A stretch of 64,000 nucleotides of DNA, taken from Isoetes taiwanensis (taxonomy: Eukaryota; Streptophyta; Lycopodiopsida; Isoetales; Isoetaceae). Position numbers and translations under genes: made by a program. Where the stretch lies: NCBI GenBank assembly GCA_021234155.1, contig JAJEKV010000004.1:8682109-8746108 (forward strand), read 5' to 3'. The notes beneath the pieces are model-generated. The model did no database searches and was not told where the DNA came from. It was given only the letters and a program-made list of their open reading frames with translations. Numbering within the stretch: position 1 is the stretch's first letter; each line of letters starts with the position of its first letter. Below are positions 10,901 to 21,955 of the stretch, piece by piece.

Positions 10901-11442
10901 ATTCATAAAATTTCTTGTCAGTAATTAGGACAGAAACAAAGTAAATATGGATGCTAGCTAGAATAGAATTGGCAACAAGGATTCTTCATGCTTTAGATAA
11001 AGTCTTGCTGATGCCACTAACTTTGGCATGGGTAAACTTTGTAGGTCAAAAATTTCTATGGTTACTTTGGCTAGTTGGATGTGTTGTGTTTAGAGCCAAA
11101 ATTTTCCATTGCTTATTAAAAAGATAGATAAATGGAGTTTTCACATCAAGAGGAAGCCGTAGCTTATGGAAATTCATAAAATTTCTTGTCAGTAATTAGG
11201 ACAGAAACAAAGTAAATATGGATGCTAGCTAGAATAGAATTGGCAACAAGGATTCTTCATGCTTTAGATAAAGTCTTGCTGATGCCACTAACTTTGGCAT
11301 GGGTAAACTTTGTAGGTCAAAAATTTCTATGGTTACTTTTGGATGTGTTGTGTTTAGAGCCAAAATTTTCCATTGCTTATTAAAAAGATAGATAAATGGA
11401 GTTTTCACATCAAGGGAAGCCGTAGCTTATGGAACAATTTAT
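10901..11442. repeat. Recent 271-bp tandem duplication
   Basis: The sequence from ATTCATAAAATTTCTTGTCA at 10901 repeats at 11172, a period of 271 bp. The copies differ mainly by two small deletions in the second (about 9 bp near 11337 and 2 bp near 11414). It lies in the LINE-derived region and encodes nothing of its own. Confidence 0.9.
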
Positions 11443-11795
11443 AACGTGCCCACATGGGCCATACCCCCACCACTACTTTAACTCGAAATTTATTCAAGTT
11501 CAATTGGTTAGTTTCTAGTGTTTCCTGGACTTTGCCAACACTTATCGACAATCAAACCACAATGGGAAAAATTATAGAGATCGAGTTGCTACTTTACTTC
11601 GCTTGATCAAGTTTTTTCTTTCGCTGCATGATGTTGTATTTCCTTTCCCAATATTGATTCAAATAGTACATCCATATATTTCTATTCGATTGCAAAAAAA
11701 ATTTGGGTCCAAAAAAGCACTAATGAGAAATCTGATGAATAAAAAATAAAATAGCTGATATTAGAATACGGAATCAACAGAGAATAACCAAGGAT

Positions 11796-13110
11796 AGAAT
11801 GAGAATGAGAATGAGAATGATATTTTATCGTCCACTAATCGGCCTATGGGACCCATAAGGAGCGCATCAAACTTATTACTGTCCGGAAACTTATTACTTA
11901 TTACAGAATGGAAAAAGAATGCCCTGATGCAATTCTCCCTATCATGGTCCATGTGCGAGAACCCATTGGATGTCGCCGATTTCTGGCAATGCCACTCGTG
12001 GCAGCACCACTGCCAATTTCCCACCAAAAACTAGCTCTGCCTAGTGGGTTCCCTAGCACAAAAACATCGATGTAGAATTAAGACGTAGGCCCGAGGCTGG
12101 GAGATATCATAAATTGACTTCAACGACATAGCTAATTAATCATAACAACTGCGAAAGGCTCAACATTGAAGCATTCATCTACCACTATATATTATTGCAT
12201 GATAAAAATATGAATGAGATTATACTGCGATGAGGATATATTTTACACTAGTAATTGAGGGTTGGTGAATCACACTATTTGCAACGATAACATTATATTG
12301 TCTTGGGTTGCAAAACATCATTTTGCGCTATAAAATGTGGTGTCTCTTTCTAGAACACCTTAGGTACCTCGTATGGCTGGGACCACAATAGTCTGGTTAC
12401 ATCAAGAGAAAAGCTAGTGATGTGGTGACTTGTCGACGAAATTGTTGGCTCAGGTGCGAACAACAGCATATTGGGTTGTAATAGTTGTTATGCACGGTCC
12501 CATTGGATAGGTTTTGCATGATCGCAGGTAGCATCGTGCTTAGCATGTCAACAAGTTTATGATGTTGAGAGTGGAGTTGCAAGCTCCAATTCGGTATCCT
12601 AGGTTGCTTACCTTATTCAGCGTTGGGCAAATTTTTTAGGTTCTATAAAAAAAAACTTACTATGGTTACTTTGGCCAGTCAGATATCTTGTGTTTAGAGC
12701 TAGAATTTTCCATTGTTCTAATAGATAAGTAGATGGATGGGACGTTACCGTTCGCATGACGCTATAGTTTTTAGAACAATCTACGACAAATCTAGATGGG
12801 TTTGGAAGAATTTACAACACAGCTAGATGGGTCTTGCCCCAAGAATTGCACATGACGGAAGTGGGTCTTTCCCTATCAACTATACAATATGACTGACTTT
12901 CACAATGAGGCATTGAACTTGCCATTTGGTATGTAGTTCAATAGGAAATCATAACAATATTTGCCTTGGGTATTGTCTGATATACTAACTTTAATCCGAT
13001 AATTTTTAAGTTCAATCAATTGGTTGGTTTCTAGTGTTCTCGGGACTTTGCCCAACACCAAACAACGATGGTGAAAATCATAGAGATGGAGTTACCGTTT
13101 TACAGAGGAG
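11796..13110 (-). mobile_element. Internally deleted L1-like LINE derivative
   Basis: Collinear with the ends of the LINE at 6945-11600 but lacking the coding middle. It starts (3' end on minus) with an ATTCTC microsatellite tail and ATCGTCCACTAATCGGCC, runs through the shared 3' region at 12060-12620, then jumps to sequence matching 11050-11110 (12650-12730) and 11450-11600 (12890-13110). It therefore looks like a short, non-autonomous derivative. Its far end lies about 200 bp upstream of the FLA start codon. Confidence 0.65.
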
Positions 13111-13128
13111 GGCGATGAGGTGGGGCGG

Positions 13129-13134
13129 TATAAG
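13129..13134 (+). promoter_or_regulatory. Possible TATA box of the FLA gene
   Basis: TATAAG follows a GC-rich run about 190 bp upstream of the FLA start codon. The distance allows a 5' UTR of about 160 bases. There is no other support. Confidence 0.3.
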
Positions 13135-13324
13135 TGGTGCTGCATTGGATACTGCCAGGCTGGCTTTCCGACGACGGTGGTCAGGGCCGGCTAAATTCCC
13201 GACCGTTGGGCTCTTCTTAATCGAAGCAGAGGCTGTGCAAGCCCACCGCCTTGCCTTTCCCAACGCGCAGAGCAGAGGGTGCGCTTCCTCCGTTACTCAG
13301 ATCTAGTGTAGGCCTCGGCTGGAG

Positions 13325-14728
13325 ATGAAGGCCAAGATGATGATGCGCAGAGCATTAGCATTCGTATTTGCAGCTTGCATGGTAGCAGCGGGAGCAAGCG
13401 CAGCAGCCACTCATGCCGCTCATAATAATCCGCACGTCAATACCACCAAGGTGCTTGCCGAGCATTACTCCCTCACCACTTTCAATCGCCTTCTGTCGCA
13501 GACCGGCGTAGTCCATGAAATAGATGGCAGATCCTCCATCACCTTGCTCTGCCCTCCAAATGCAGTGCTAGATCCGGTGATCAAGAGCTTGGGCGACAAT
13601 GAGCCCCTGCTTCTCATCGCGGACATCCTCCGCTACCACGCAGTGCTGCAGTACCTTGATATCCCCGAGATCAAGAGCATGACCAACGGCTCCGGGATTC
13701 TTCTCACCACTTTGTATCAGACCACAGGCAGAGCAACCGGGCAGCTGGGTTTTGTGAATCTGACAGCGCCCAAGACGGGAACGATTCATTTTGGAGTTCC
13801 AGTATCAGGTGCGCATTTCAACACTAGCGTGGTGAAGAATATCACGCAGTTTCCATACACGATAAGCTATTTGGAGGTTGACCATGTGCTCATTCCGGAG
13901 GGTCTCAACACCCCGCAAGGCGCAGCGGCGAGCATGGAAAACGTAACGGCATCGCTACAGAAGGCTGGTAATTTCAACACTCTGTTATCTTTGCTGCAAT
14001 CAACCGGAGTAGACAAGGCACTAAAGACGCTGGATGCAATAACCATTTTTGCACCATCGGATGCGGCCTTCAGCGCTCTGCCAGGCGGTGCGATGAAGGC
14101 TCTAACTCCGGCGCAGAAGATTGCTCTGCTGCAGTACCACACTGTGCCAACGTATTACACCATTGGAGCTCTCAAGGATCTGGCTGTTCCGGTTTCGACA
14201 GTGGCATCGCAGAGCGCTGGAGCGGACAAATACGTGCTCAATGTTTCGAGCGCAGCAGGGGGATTGAGTCTGAAAACAGGGGTGAACAAAGCTGTGGTGA
14301 AATCGACTCTGCTCGATCAACCCCCTGTTGCGGTTTATGCAGTGGACAGTGTTCTGTTGCCGCCTGAGATTTTCTCTGTTTCTGCAGCAACTCCGGCGGG
14401 TGCTCCAGGTCCTTCTCCCGCCGGACCTGCGTCAGCTCCAACTCCAGCTTCATCTCCATCTCCATCGCCTGCTTCGTCTCCATCTCCATCTCCTTCGCCA
14501 TCTTCATCCCCGTCTCCTTCTCCATCCTCATCTCCATCTCCATCTCCTTCTTCTTCTGCTGCACCATCTCCATCCGCAAATTCACTCTCTCCCCCCTCTC
14601 CTCCATCGCCCGATTCATCCCCAAACCCATCCCCCGGAAGCTCTGCCGCTGCAGCACCATCCATCCCCGCCGCTGCAGCATCCCTCGCCTCTCTCCTTGC
14701 ATCCATCTCCTTCCTCCTGTACATCTAA
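13325..14728 (+). CDS. FLA: Fasciclin-like arabinogalactan protein (two FAS1 domains, GPI-anchored)
   Basis: An intact single-exon gene of 467 codons. Residues 1 to about 27 form a signal peptide (basic MKAKMMMRRA, then a hydrophobic AFVFAACMVAAGASA core). FAS1 domain 1 spans about 38-180 and FAS1 domain 2 about 203-350; the second has the typical ITIFAPSDAAFSALP (H1) and LLQYHTVPTYYT (H2 region) motifs. Domain 1 is more divergent (SITLLCPPNAVL). Several NxT/S sites suit N-glycosylation. Residues about 352-440 are a Pro/Ser/Ala arabinogalactan glycomodule (SPSPSP, ASPSP), followed by a small-residue stretch and a hydrophobic tail ending FLLYI, a GPI-anchor signal. FLAs act at the plasma membrane and cell wall in adhesion and wall organisation. 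The start is the first ATG of the frame and gives a complete signal peptide. This is the only clearly intact host gene in the window. Confidence 0.95.
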   Translation: MKAKMMMRRALAFVFAACMVAAGASAAATHAAHNNPHVNTTKVLAEHYSLTTFNRLLSQTGVVHEIDGRSSITLLCPPNAVLDPVIKSLGDNEPLLLIADILRYHAVLQYLDIPEIKSMTNGSGILLTTLYQTTGRATGQLGFVNLTAPKTGTIHFGVPVSGAHFNTSVVKNITQFPYTISYLEVDHVLIPEGLNTPQGAAASMENVTASLQKAGNFNTLLSLLQSTGVDKALKTLDAITIFAPSDAAFSALPGGAMKALTPAQKIALLQYHTVPTYYTIGALKDLAVPVSTVASQSAGADKYVLNVSSAAGGLSLKTGVNKAVVKSTLLDQPPVAVYAVDSVLLPPEIFSVSAATPAGAPGPSPAGPASAPTPASSPSPSPASSPSPSPSPSSSPSPSPSSSPSPSPSSSAAPSPSANSLSPPSPPSPDSSPNPSPGSSAAAAPSIPAAAASLASLLASISFLLYI

Positions 14729-14906
14729 ATCCCTTCTGCAATTTTTTTCCATGTCTGCCTTGTATTTCGCTCTCTCTTCCGCAGTGTTTAGTGCATTTTT
14801 CTTGCAGATTTCTCATAATCTGATTGTACTTATTTATAGAGATTAAGTGGGAGTTACTTGAGTTGAGACCACTGGGTGCTTTTGTGCGCCAGCCATTGTT
14901 CGGTTC

Positions 14907-14912
14907 AATAAA
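14907..14912 (+). promoter_or_regulatory. Poly(A) signal AATAAA of FLA
   Basis: A canonical AATAAA about 180 bases after the FLA stop codon, followed by T-rich sequence (ATGATTGTTCATAATCTG). It is a plausible 3' end for the FLA transcript. Confidence 0.6.
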
Positions 14913-15509
14913 TGATTGTTCATAATCTGAAGCTTCAGAGCTGTGATTTGCGCAGAGATACAGTTCAAAAACATAAAATGTGGCGGTGTGGGTGGGGTAG
15001 GATCTTTTAGGATTTGGTAGGATTTAAGGGAAGGACTGTAAAGGGTTTTGTTGGTTGTTTTCTGACACAGGGTGCGAGTGTTGTCGCCCTGCAGTAGCCC
15101 CAACGTTGAATATTTTTGACTGCTGGTTTCTGGCATTGCCCACCAGGCACGCTGCACGCATATGTAATGACAAAAGTGTAATGGAAGGGAACGTTCTGGC
15201 ATTATTATTACCGTTGCATTAATTTGGTGAATTGGCATTGTCGGAGAAGCTTGTGCACATTTATTGACACGCGAAAGGGACTCTTGTCCTCCCGTTTCAA
15301 CGAGAAGATGATTTTGGGCCTTTACAATAAAAGCAATACATCTGTAACATATTCTTTGTAGAGCACCACAAATCCTTTAAATGTCGATTTCTCCATAGTA
15401 TTTTATCCTTGGAAGTATATATAAAGGCATTCCTTCACTTGTTCTTTAGGAAAAGGAAGAAGGTTATGATTGTTCCTCATTGAAATTTATACGTTATAGG
15501 CTTCTCATT
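14913..15509. other. Intergenic, nothing recognised
   Basis: Sequence between the FLA 3' end and the inverted family B element. No coding, RNA or repeat structure was recognised. Confidence 0.5.
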
Positions 15510-16150
15510 CATCTCAGCAGATTTTCTACAATGGTGGACAGTGGGTAGCCGCACACATGCGAACTACCCACGAAAAATAAAGGGAAAATCCAATTATATC
15601 ATTTGGACCCCAAAACAAATACAATGCTAATAGATGAGTGGCTGATGTACCTGCCGAAAGCTTATCACCGGGATTAAAAACCAGCCCCCCTTTCGGGTTT
15701 TCGAGGAAAACCCTAGTGATAAGCCTCTGGCAAGGGGCTTTAGACAAACGTAAGGCATAGAATCGCCCCAAAACCCCGCATGGAGAAGTCGAAACGGATC
15801 GCCGCCAACCCGCACCACACGCACATCACCAACACAACAAACGAGAAACATACCGGGAGAATAGCATCACCCAAATGGGTGGAAAAAGCATCACCCAAAT
15901 GGTGGAAAAACATGATAAAACGTAACTTGTACAATAAACAAAGAAGGGGGGGAGGGTGGGTTCAAAGAGAATAAGGTACTGCTGAGAGAAGAGGAAGCGC
16001 TGATGAGACGTGGATGCAGAAACGCGCCTGAAATAGCGAACTCCCAACCCAAAACGGGCATGCGCCGCCCGCAAGCATGCATGACATGCATGCTCGTCCC
16101 ATTCTAGAATGGCGATCCGATGTCTCGGATCGATGCGATTCAAAGCACAA
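15510..16150 (-). mobile_element. Family B element, short inverted copy
   Basis: Read on the minus strand this follows the same order as 7488-8691. It has the GATCGATGCGATT..GACGAGCATGC block (16150-16075), a C/T-rich stretch, the folded motif (15660-15724), GGCAGGTACATCAGCC, TTTTGGGGTCCAAATG, the GGGTAG..CTACCC inverted repeat, and the end ACCATTGTA..CTGCTGAGATGAAT. It lacks the internal duplication, so it is about 640 bp against about 1.2 kb. No protein is encoded. Confidence 0.72.
15660..15724 (-). other. Folded motif (copy C)
   Basis: GCTTATCA (15660-15667) pairs with TGATAAGC (15717-15724). A further GCC/GGC pair outside is separated by 4-nt bulges. An inner hairpin GGGTTTTC-GAG-GAAAACCC has a perfect 8-bp stem. 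Confidence 0.8.
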
Positions 16151-16839
16151 AAAATATGTGGTTTCCCATGGTTCTGCCAAATGTCAAGTCTTTAGATCCT
16201 CGCTGGTAGAACAGATATTGTATTTAAAAGATGAGAACTTAGGATGGAAGAGGAATTTAATAGGAATTCCATAATTTAGTTGTTAAGTAAAAATTAAATG
16301 TGGGTCGTCCTAAATGCTTATTATTTTTCTATTGTAGCATTCTTTTCGTTGCCATCCCTTGCTTCTGAACGTAATAGGATGCCCCCCCCCGCCCCAATTA
16401 GAGAATGCGTTTCCACGGTTCAAGGATATGATAATCAATTCTTCTCGAGGTGGGATTTCTTTTCTCCACCCGCGTACTGCCCAATAATTCTTCAACACTA
16501 TCTCTCTTAACCAAAACAATGAAAAAAGCAGGTCAGAGTTCCTCAATGAGAAAAGCTTGGTCAGTTATGAACTTCCCTATTTTCATTGGCATTGTTCAAA
16601 ACTGGTGCTATAACTCATTTCCGTGCTGTGCATACCTATTGAGATTTGTCTAGATCTTCTCCATATAAAAACCCTATATAATAATAATAAAAAAAAAAAT
16701 GGTGTGTGTCTCTTTATATCTATGCACTCTTAAGAACGGCTAAGAATGACTTTGAATCAATGGCTAAGATCTAAAGGATTGGGGGGGAGGGAGGGAGGGA
16801 GGGAGAGAGGTGGTAACCAAATTGAAAGAAAGAGTGAAT

Positions 16840-17973
16840 GAAAGGATGTAATTTTTATTGTTTATGGAGACCAATTAGCCTATGGGACCTAAACAAAGAG
16901 AATGACAAGTGCTTATTACAGTTAGGATTCAAAAACCCTCGCCTTAAAAGGTTTTCGAGGGAAAAACCTTGGCAATAATAAACATGCTGACAAACTATAC
17001 AATGATATATTAGGATACATTTCAATGTCATGCCGAAGGCATATCTGAGTGCTTATATCCATGATCTCTTCAAGATATGATCCCAATAACCCTATTAAGG
17101 CCGTGTCTAACATCATATATAATGGCTGGTTAGGCGGCCTAGACTAATATAGTGTGCGTGGATATGGTCGATTGTCGGACAATTTTGGAAGGCGTGGCAT
17201 TCATCCTCAATGGTTCCCCGTTGACAACACTGATAGAGCCTGTCCTCAATGGCTCTTGAATCCACCTGCATGTCTCAATGCGGACGCGATATGCACATGT
17301 GCGAATGGAAGCTACCAGTCTCGTGTGAGCACGAATTGATCCGCTGCTAGTGGTGTGCCATTTTAATCTGTCCATGGCGCTCGCATCCCAGATTTTGCTA
17401 AGAATGCAAGTATCAAGGTACTGCTTCAAATGATGGTGATCTTCTTCACTTTGGACCTCTATGCACCTGTACTCCTGCACATTTCGTCGAGAAAATTACT
17501 GAGCTTGTTTTTCCCTCTAGCAGGCTTTAAGGCGATGTGGACCCAATGACATAATATAAGCAAGGTTGGGGAGATGAGCATTACCCATATCGACCACCTT
17601 TTGAGTAAATGATGTGGTGATCCAGTGTAGGCCTCTAAAGAGGCAAAAAACATGTCTCCTACAGCAGGATCTGATATGGAATTGTGAACTTTACCCCAAG
17701 TGCTAACCAAGAAGGTCTTTTGCACCTACTCCAGGTCATTCTAGGCAACAAGGGTGATTACCAGCTCCACACTTCGACCTCGTATAGGAGAACAGGCTCT
17801 ACCAAGGACCTCAACAAGCACGTTTGATGGGCCGAGGCACATTACATCCATTGTTTTACATGGCACACTGCATGGAAGCATCATATTATATAGAAGAAGA
17901 AAACTTTGCTCCCAAATACTTGTAAGTGGGTGCCACCTCTACATTTTAGCTCTGGTAAGTGAAGGAGGGAGGC
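16840..17973 (-). mobile_element. LINE family A, 3' part (unit 1)
   Basis: A degraded relative of the LINE at 232-3290. 17139-17480 reads YLDTCILSKIWDASAMDRLKW, then VASIRTCAYRVRIETCRW, aligned with the ETGRW segment there. 17459-17725 and 17754-17967 correspond to the region between RT and the C-terminus. The 3' end has GGTCCCATAGGCTAATTGG and ACAATAAAAATTACATCC. The gypsy LTR at 17974 interrupts it on the 5' side. Confidence 0.75.
16913..16982 (-). other. Folded motif at LINE 3' end (copy D)
   Basis: TTATTA (16913-16918) pairs with TAATAA (16977-16982). Inside, CCCTCG pairs with CGAGGG around CCTTAAAAGG. It lies at the same place relative to the LINE end as copy A. Confidence 0.65.
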
Positions 17974-18326
17974 TGTTGGGGTGGTCACCACTCACCACAC
18001 TTGTCACCACTCACCACACTAACCACACTCACCACTATTGAGGTGGTATAGAAGATATTATACCGTATATGGAGGGATATACGCCCATGCACGCGTGCAG
18101 GATATTTGCACGTATGCATTATGGTGTTCAGGAGCCATTATCATCACTGTATTATCTGAGCAGAGAGAGAAGAACAGAGAGACGGTGTATTGGGAGAGAG
18201 GATTTTGCTTGATATAGCTATGGAGATGATGATTCTTTGTGTTGTGCATTGCCTTGATTTGATAGATTGAGCTTGGATTGTTGGGTCTTTCATCCTTTTT
18301 GCAAGGTTAGAGTTCAAGCTCTAACA
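17974..18326 (+). repeat. 5' LTR of the gypsy element (unit 1)
   Basis: 353 bp, starting with TGTTGGGGTGGTCACCACTC and a CACCACTCACCACA repeat, and ending with CTCTAACA before TTTGGCGACCACGG. Its partner in unit 2 is 26027-26379. Only the first 63 bp occur again at the 3' end (22374-22436). Confidence 0.7.
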
Positions 18327-18516
18327 ATTTGGCGACCACGGTGCTCGACAGACCATTGATTGGCAAGAATTTCCATTGCAAAAGGAGTTGTTACCATTGG
18401 TATTGTTGATCGTCGGTAAAGAACGACACCATTGAGGAAGGGGCAATTTCTTGGGTGAAGGGGATTTTGCCCTAATTGATTTGTGGAGTACAATTTGACA
18501 AAGGGAGCATAGTTTT

Positions 18517-19038
18517 ATGCCCAAGAGAAGTAAGAAGGATATACCACCAAGCTCTATCGTAACAAGAAGGGGACCGGCGAGTCAATCTTTTGGCTCAAAA
18601 TTGCATCAAGATTCAATTTCGTTTTCAGATTTGGGAGCAGATCTGGGGTCTAATTCTCAGATCCAGGAGGTTTTGATTCCATTTACCGATCTAGAAGGTA
18701 ATCCAATTTCGTTTTTCAAATTGAAGGGAGATTCAATTTCGTTTTTCCAATTTCAAGAAACCCAAGAAGAGGCAGAGATGGTTGTATTACCACCTATGGT
18801 ATGGGGTTTTCAGACAATGGGGATTCCAAAGTTTGATGATCTGGTGGATCGGGATCCTTTGAAGCATATTGTGAAGTTTGAGAGGTATTGCCAGCAATGT
18901 AAGTTACCGGCTGGTGATTACTTGCTTTGGTTTCATAGTTCTTTGCAAGATTCAGTGGAGGAATGGGCACAAACTCAGCCAGATACCATGACATATCAAG
19001 AATTAAAGGAAGCTTTCATTCCTAGGATGGGTAAGTGA
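18517..19038 (+). pseudogene. Gypsy gag, N-terminal part (unit 1)
   Basis: 173 codons, starting MPKRSKKDIPP and ending IPRMGK then TGA. The middle has two near-repeats of the type 'ISFFKLKGDSISFF'. The C-terminal part (FDDLVDRDPLKHIVKFERYC, SSLQDSVEEWAQTQPDTMTY) resembles the start of a retrotransposon gag domain. In unit 2 the rest of gag follows after an insertion; here it is deleted. The TGA is shared by both units, so it predates the duplication. Confidence 0.75.
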
Positions 19039-19133
19039 AGTGGTGTTCTCATTGAGCAGCAGCAAGTTGCCGATAAGTATATCCAAAGACTTGAAAGTAT
19101 TGATGAAGATGAGTTACAAGAGACTCTTGTGAA

Positions 19134-20330
19134 ATGCAGGAAGAGTCCATTCAAAGACCCATTGGGGAGACTTTATTTCAGCAAGGTATTGATCAAGATC
19201 AAGTAGAGATGCTGATTTTGACATCAAGCATGGATGGGGTAAACAGAAATCAGCCCACTATACAAGTACACGCAGCTTGGTGGCATGCGCACATTATGGA
19301 GGATGAGGTAAATCAGATCAGTCCATATTCACCACAGTCATTACAGTCACCACATGCACCAAATTCATCACAATCATCACATCCACCACATCCACCACAT
19401 CCATTACAGTCACCACACTCATCACACGCACCACATTCATCACTGTCACCACATTCCCCACAATCACCACATTCACCACATTCGTCACCACACTCACCAC
19501 CTTCATTACAGTCACCACATTCAGTCAAGAACATAAATATTTCTCAAGGCGATCAAGAAGAAGTGGTTACTATTGGAGGAGATCTTACTCAAGAGGAGGA
19601 ACGCGATTTGATATCTTTATTAAGAGAATTCAGGGATGTTTTGGCAAGAAATTACAAAGAATTGAAAGGCATTCCACCAGAGGTTGTGGTGCATACCATT
19701 GATTTAAAACAAGGATCAAAACCAGTCCAACAAGCTCAAAGGAGAATGAGTCCAGCAATAGAGGAGCAAGTAAAGGCTGAAGTTATGAAGCTTTTGGAGG
19801 CGGGATTTATTGTACCAGTGCCAAATTCAGATTGGATCAGTTCTATTGTCCCAGTGAGAAAGCCAAATAACTCAATCCGAGTATGCATTGATTACAGGGA
19901 TCTCAATAAAGCTACCAAAAGAGATCATTTTCCTACACCATTCATAGACACTTTATTGGATATTGTTACAGGAAATCAGGCCTATTCTTTCTTGGATGGG
20001 TACTCAGGGTATAATCAGATCCAAATCTATCCACCACATCAAGCAATGACGGCTTTTCGAACACCTTTTGGCATCTATGCTTACAAGGTATTACCTTTTG
20101 GCCTCACGAATGCTCCAGCCACATTTCAGAGAGCTATGACATATGCTTTTCATGATATTTTAGACTTTTTGAGAGTCTTTATAGACGACTTGACAGTGTT
20201 TTCCAATCCAAGAAGTAATCAATTGGATCATCTCAGAAAAGTTCTTGAAAGATGCCGATTGTATGGCATAAGTTTGAATCCTGCTAAGTGTATTTTCTTC
20301 ACTAGAGGAGGAAAACTATTGGGCAATTAG
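19134..20330 (+). pseudogene. Gypsy reverse transcriptase with low-complexity leader (unit 1)
   Basis: 398 codons. The first third is a Ser/Pro/His-rich run made by a CACCA-type DNA repeat (19321-19520). The rest is a Ty3/gypsy RT: ELKGIPPEVVVHTIDLKQG, VCIDYRDLNKATKRDHFP, SFLDGYSGYNQI, TAFRTPFGIYAYKVLPFGL and the catalytic box FIDDLTVFS (an unusual F-I-D-D form). It stops at TAG after GGKLLGN; downstream the RT connection and most of RNase H are deleted in both units. Confidence 0.85.
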
Positions 20331-20684
20331 AAATGGACTCATGTGGAGCATCTTGGGTTGGCATTGAAGTGGGCCTTGAATAAATTTAGACATTATCTTC
20401 TTCCTTCACAATGGAATTCAGCAAATGTACAGTATGTTTACATTCATATGGATGTGAACCCATTGCCATGCATTTACAATAAGACTGTTCAAGATCCTAA
20501 GTTTACAAGATGGGCTCTTATCATACAAGAATTTGAGTTGAAGTATGTTAAGATGGCTCAAGGAGCTCATAATCCAAGTGCCTATTTGAGTAGTGGTGCT
20601 GAAATAGAAGAGGAAACAGACCAGCCAGTAGCAGTTCCGGATAATGGCGTATTACAAGGGTTCATTGAAACCGTGGATCTTTAA
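20331..20684 (+). pseudogene. RNase H C-terminal remnant (unit 1)
   Basis: Reads LKWALNKFRHYLLPSQWN, then RWALIIQEFELKYVKMAQGAH and NPSAYLSSGAE. This is the end of a gypsy RNase H domain, whose usual ending is 'IAD.LS'. The catalytic Asp and Glu residues upstream are absent. In unit 1 a TAA replaces the TGG found in unit 2 near 20682. Confidence 0.7.
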
Positions 20685-20780
20685 TATGCCAATATATACA
20701 GGTATTTACAAGATCAGACTTATCCCTCATCATTTTCAAAGCAACAAAAGCATGCTCTTAGAGTACAAGCAGCTGGTTAT

Positions 20781-21955
20781 GTGGTGCATGAAGCTATTCT
20801 TTATAAGAGGACTAGGGAAGGTCTCTTATTAAGATGTGTTGCTGGTCAGCAAACTCATGATTTGTTGCAGCAAGCACATGATTGTCAGGGGCATTTTGCA
20901 GCCAGAACCACAGCTAGGAAGATCCTTCATTGGGGATATTATTGGCCAACTCTTTACAAGGATACTAGAGACTTTGTTAGCAAATGTGAGAAGTGTCAAA
21001 GGCACAAGCAGTTAACAGGTCATAATAATATGCCATTCCATCCTATTTTGAGTGTTGGTCCGTTTCATATGTGGGGATTGGATTACATTGGGCCTATCAA
21101 TCCTCCATCTTCCAAAGGTCATAAGTATATCTTGGCAGCCACATGCATATTTACAAAGTGGGTAGAAGCAATTCCAGCAAAGCATGCTACAGAAAATACC
21201 ACAGTAAGCTTTCTTTATCACAATTTGATTTCTCGGTTTGGTATTCCAACCATTCTTTTGTCTGATCGAGGAACTCATTTCATGGGGAAAGTAGTAGCTC
21301 AGTTAACAGAAAAGATTGGTGTTCAACATGTACAAGCTTCTGCTTATTATCCACAGGGAAATGGGCAAGCCGAGTCTACTAACAAAATTTTGAAAGCTAT
21401 CTTGGCTAAAAACAAAGTGAAGGATAATCAAAGAAATTGGCATGAAGTTTTGTGGTGCCTTATGGAGTTCAGGTGCACTTACAAATTAGCTACAGGATTT
21501 ACACCATTTGAATTGGTTTATGGAGTGCAAGTTTGTGATGCCTATTCATTTGGACATTCCTTTATGTTCATTTGTGGAGCTACCTTATTATGAGAATTTG
21601 GAAGAAGTTCCAACTCCAAATCAAGTGCATAATAGGATGGATGATTTCTTTGCAATTGGAAGAGATGAGACAAGAAGCGGTGAGAGACTTTAATATGAGG
21701 CATAAACAGAAAGTAAAGCTTATCAAAGATAAGTTACAGGTTGTCAATCCATTTTAGGAAGGGCAATTGGTGTTGTGCAGGACCACTAAGAAGCATCTAT
21801 CCAAATTTCAAAGCCCATGGGAAGGCCCATTTCTGATTGATAAAGAGGTACCAGGTGGGGCTTTTTACTTGATGACTCCAGAAGGGGAATTGTTGCCTAA
21901 TCCCAGAAATGGCAAGGATCTCAGGCCTTATTTTGAAAGAGAAGTGCTATTCTAA
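20781..21955 (+). pseudogene. Gypsy integrase (unit 1)
   Basis: An N-terminal zinc-binding part (AHDCQGHFAA, CEKCQRHK) and a catalytic core with the D,D,E residues in GLDYIGPINPP, LLSDRGTHFMGK and GNGQAESTNKILK. It is frameshifted near 21535 relative to unit 2. A C-terminal fragment, 21767-21952, has PWEGPFLIDKEVPGGAFYL and NGKDLRPYFE. Integrases join element cDNA to the genome; this one is broken. Confidence 0.85.

Larger units (their letters stand above)
6945..11600 (-). mobile_element. Old plant L1-like LINE, decayed
   Basis: On the minus strand, the region 10897-9919 encodes the post-RT part of a plant L1-type ORF2: WNELAYDKGQGGLG and LAEEHPKSCRKWK are followed by a zinc-binding segment (PDFDTTCDMC, 9919-10260). 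The 3' untranslated part runs down to 6945, where it ends in GACGATAAAAACTC followed by an ATTCT-like microsatellite tail. It is interrupted by an insertion at about 7488-8691. A related shorter copy lies at 11796-13110. Frames are broken throughout. Confidence 0.7.

Noticed and set aside
14238-14816. 192-codon minus-strand frame with Met/Glu-rich peptide
   Set aside because: It is the antisense of the Pro/Ser codons of the FLA glycomodule (TCTCCA repeats); no independent signal.
14328-14846. 172-codon Leu/His-rich plus-strand frame
   Set aside because: An out-of-frame reading of the same FLA Ser/Pro repeat.
18321-18345. Naming the tRNA for the gypsy primer site TTGGCGACCACGG
   Set aside because: I could not match it to a specific tRNA with confidence.
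19313-19534. Cys/Gly/Asp-rich minus-strand frame, looks like a Cys-rich small protein
   Set aside because: Antisense of the CACCA repeat in gypsy pol.
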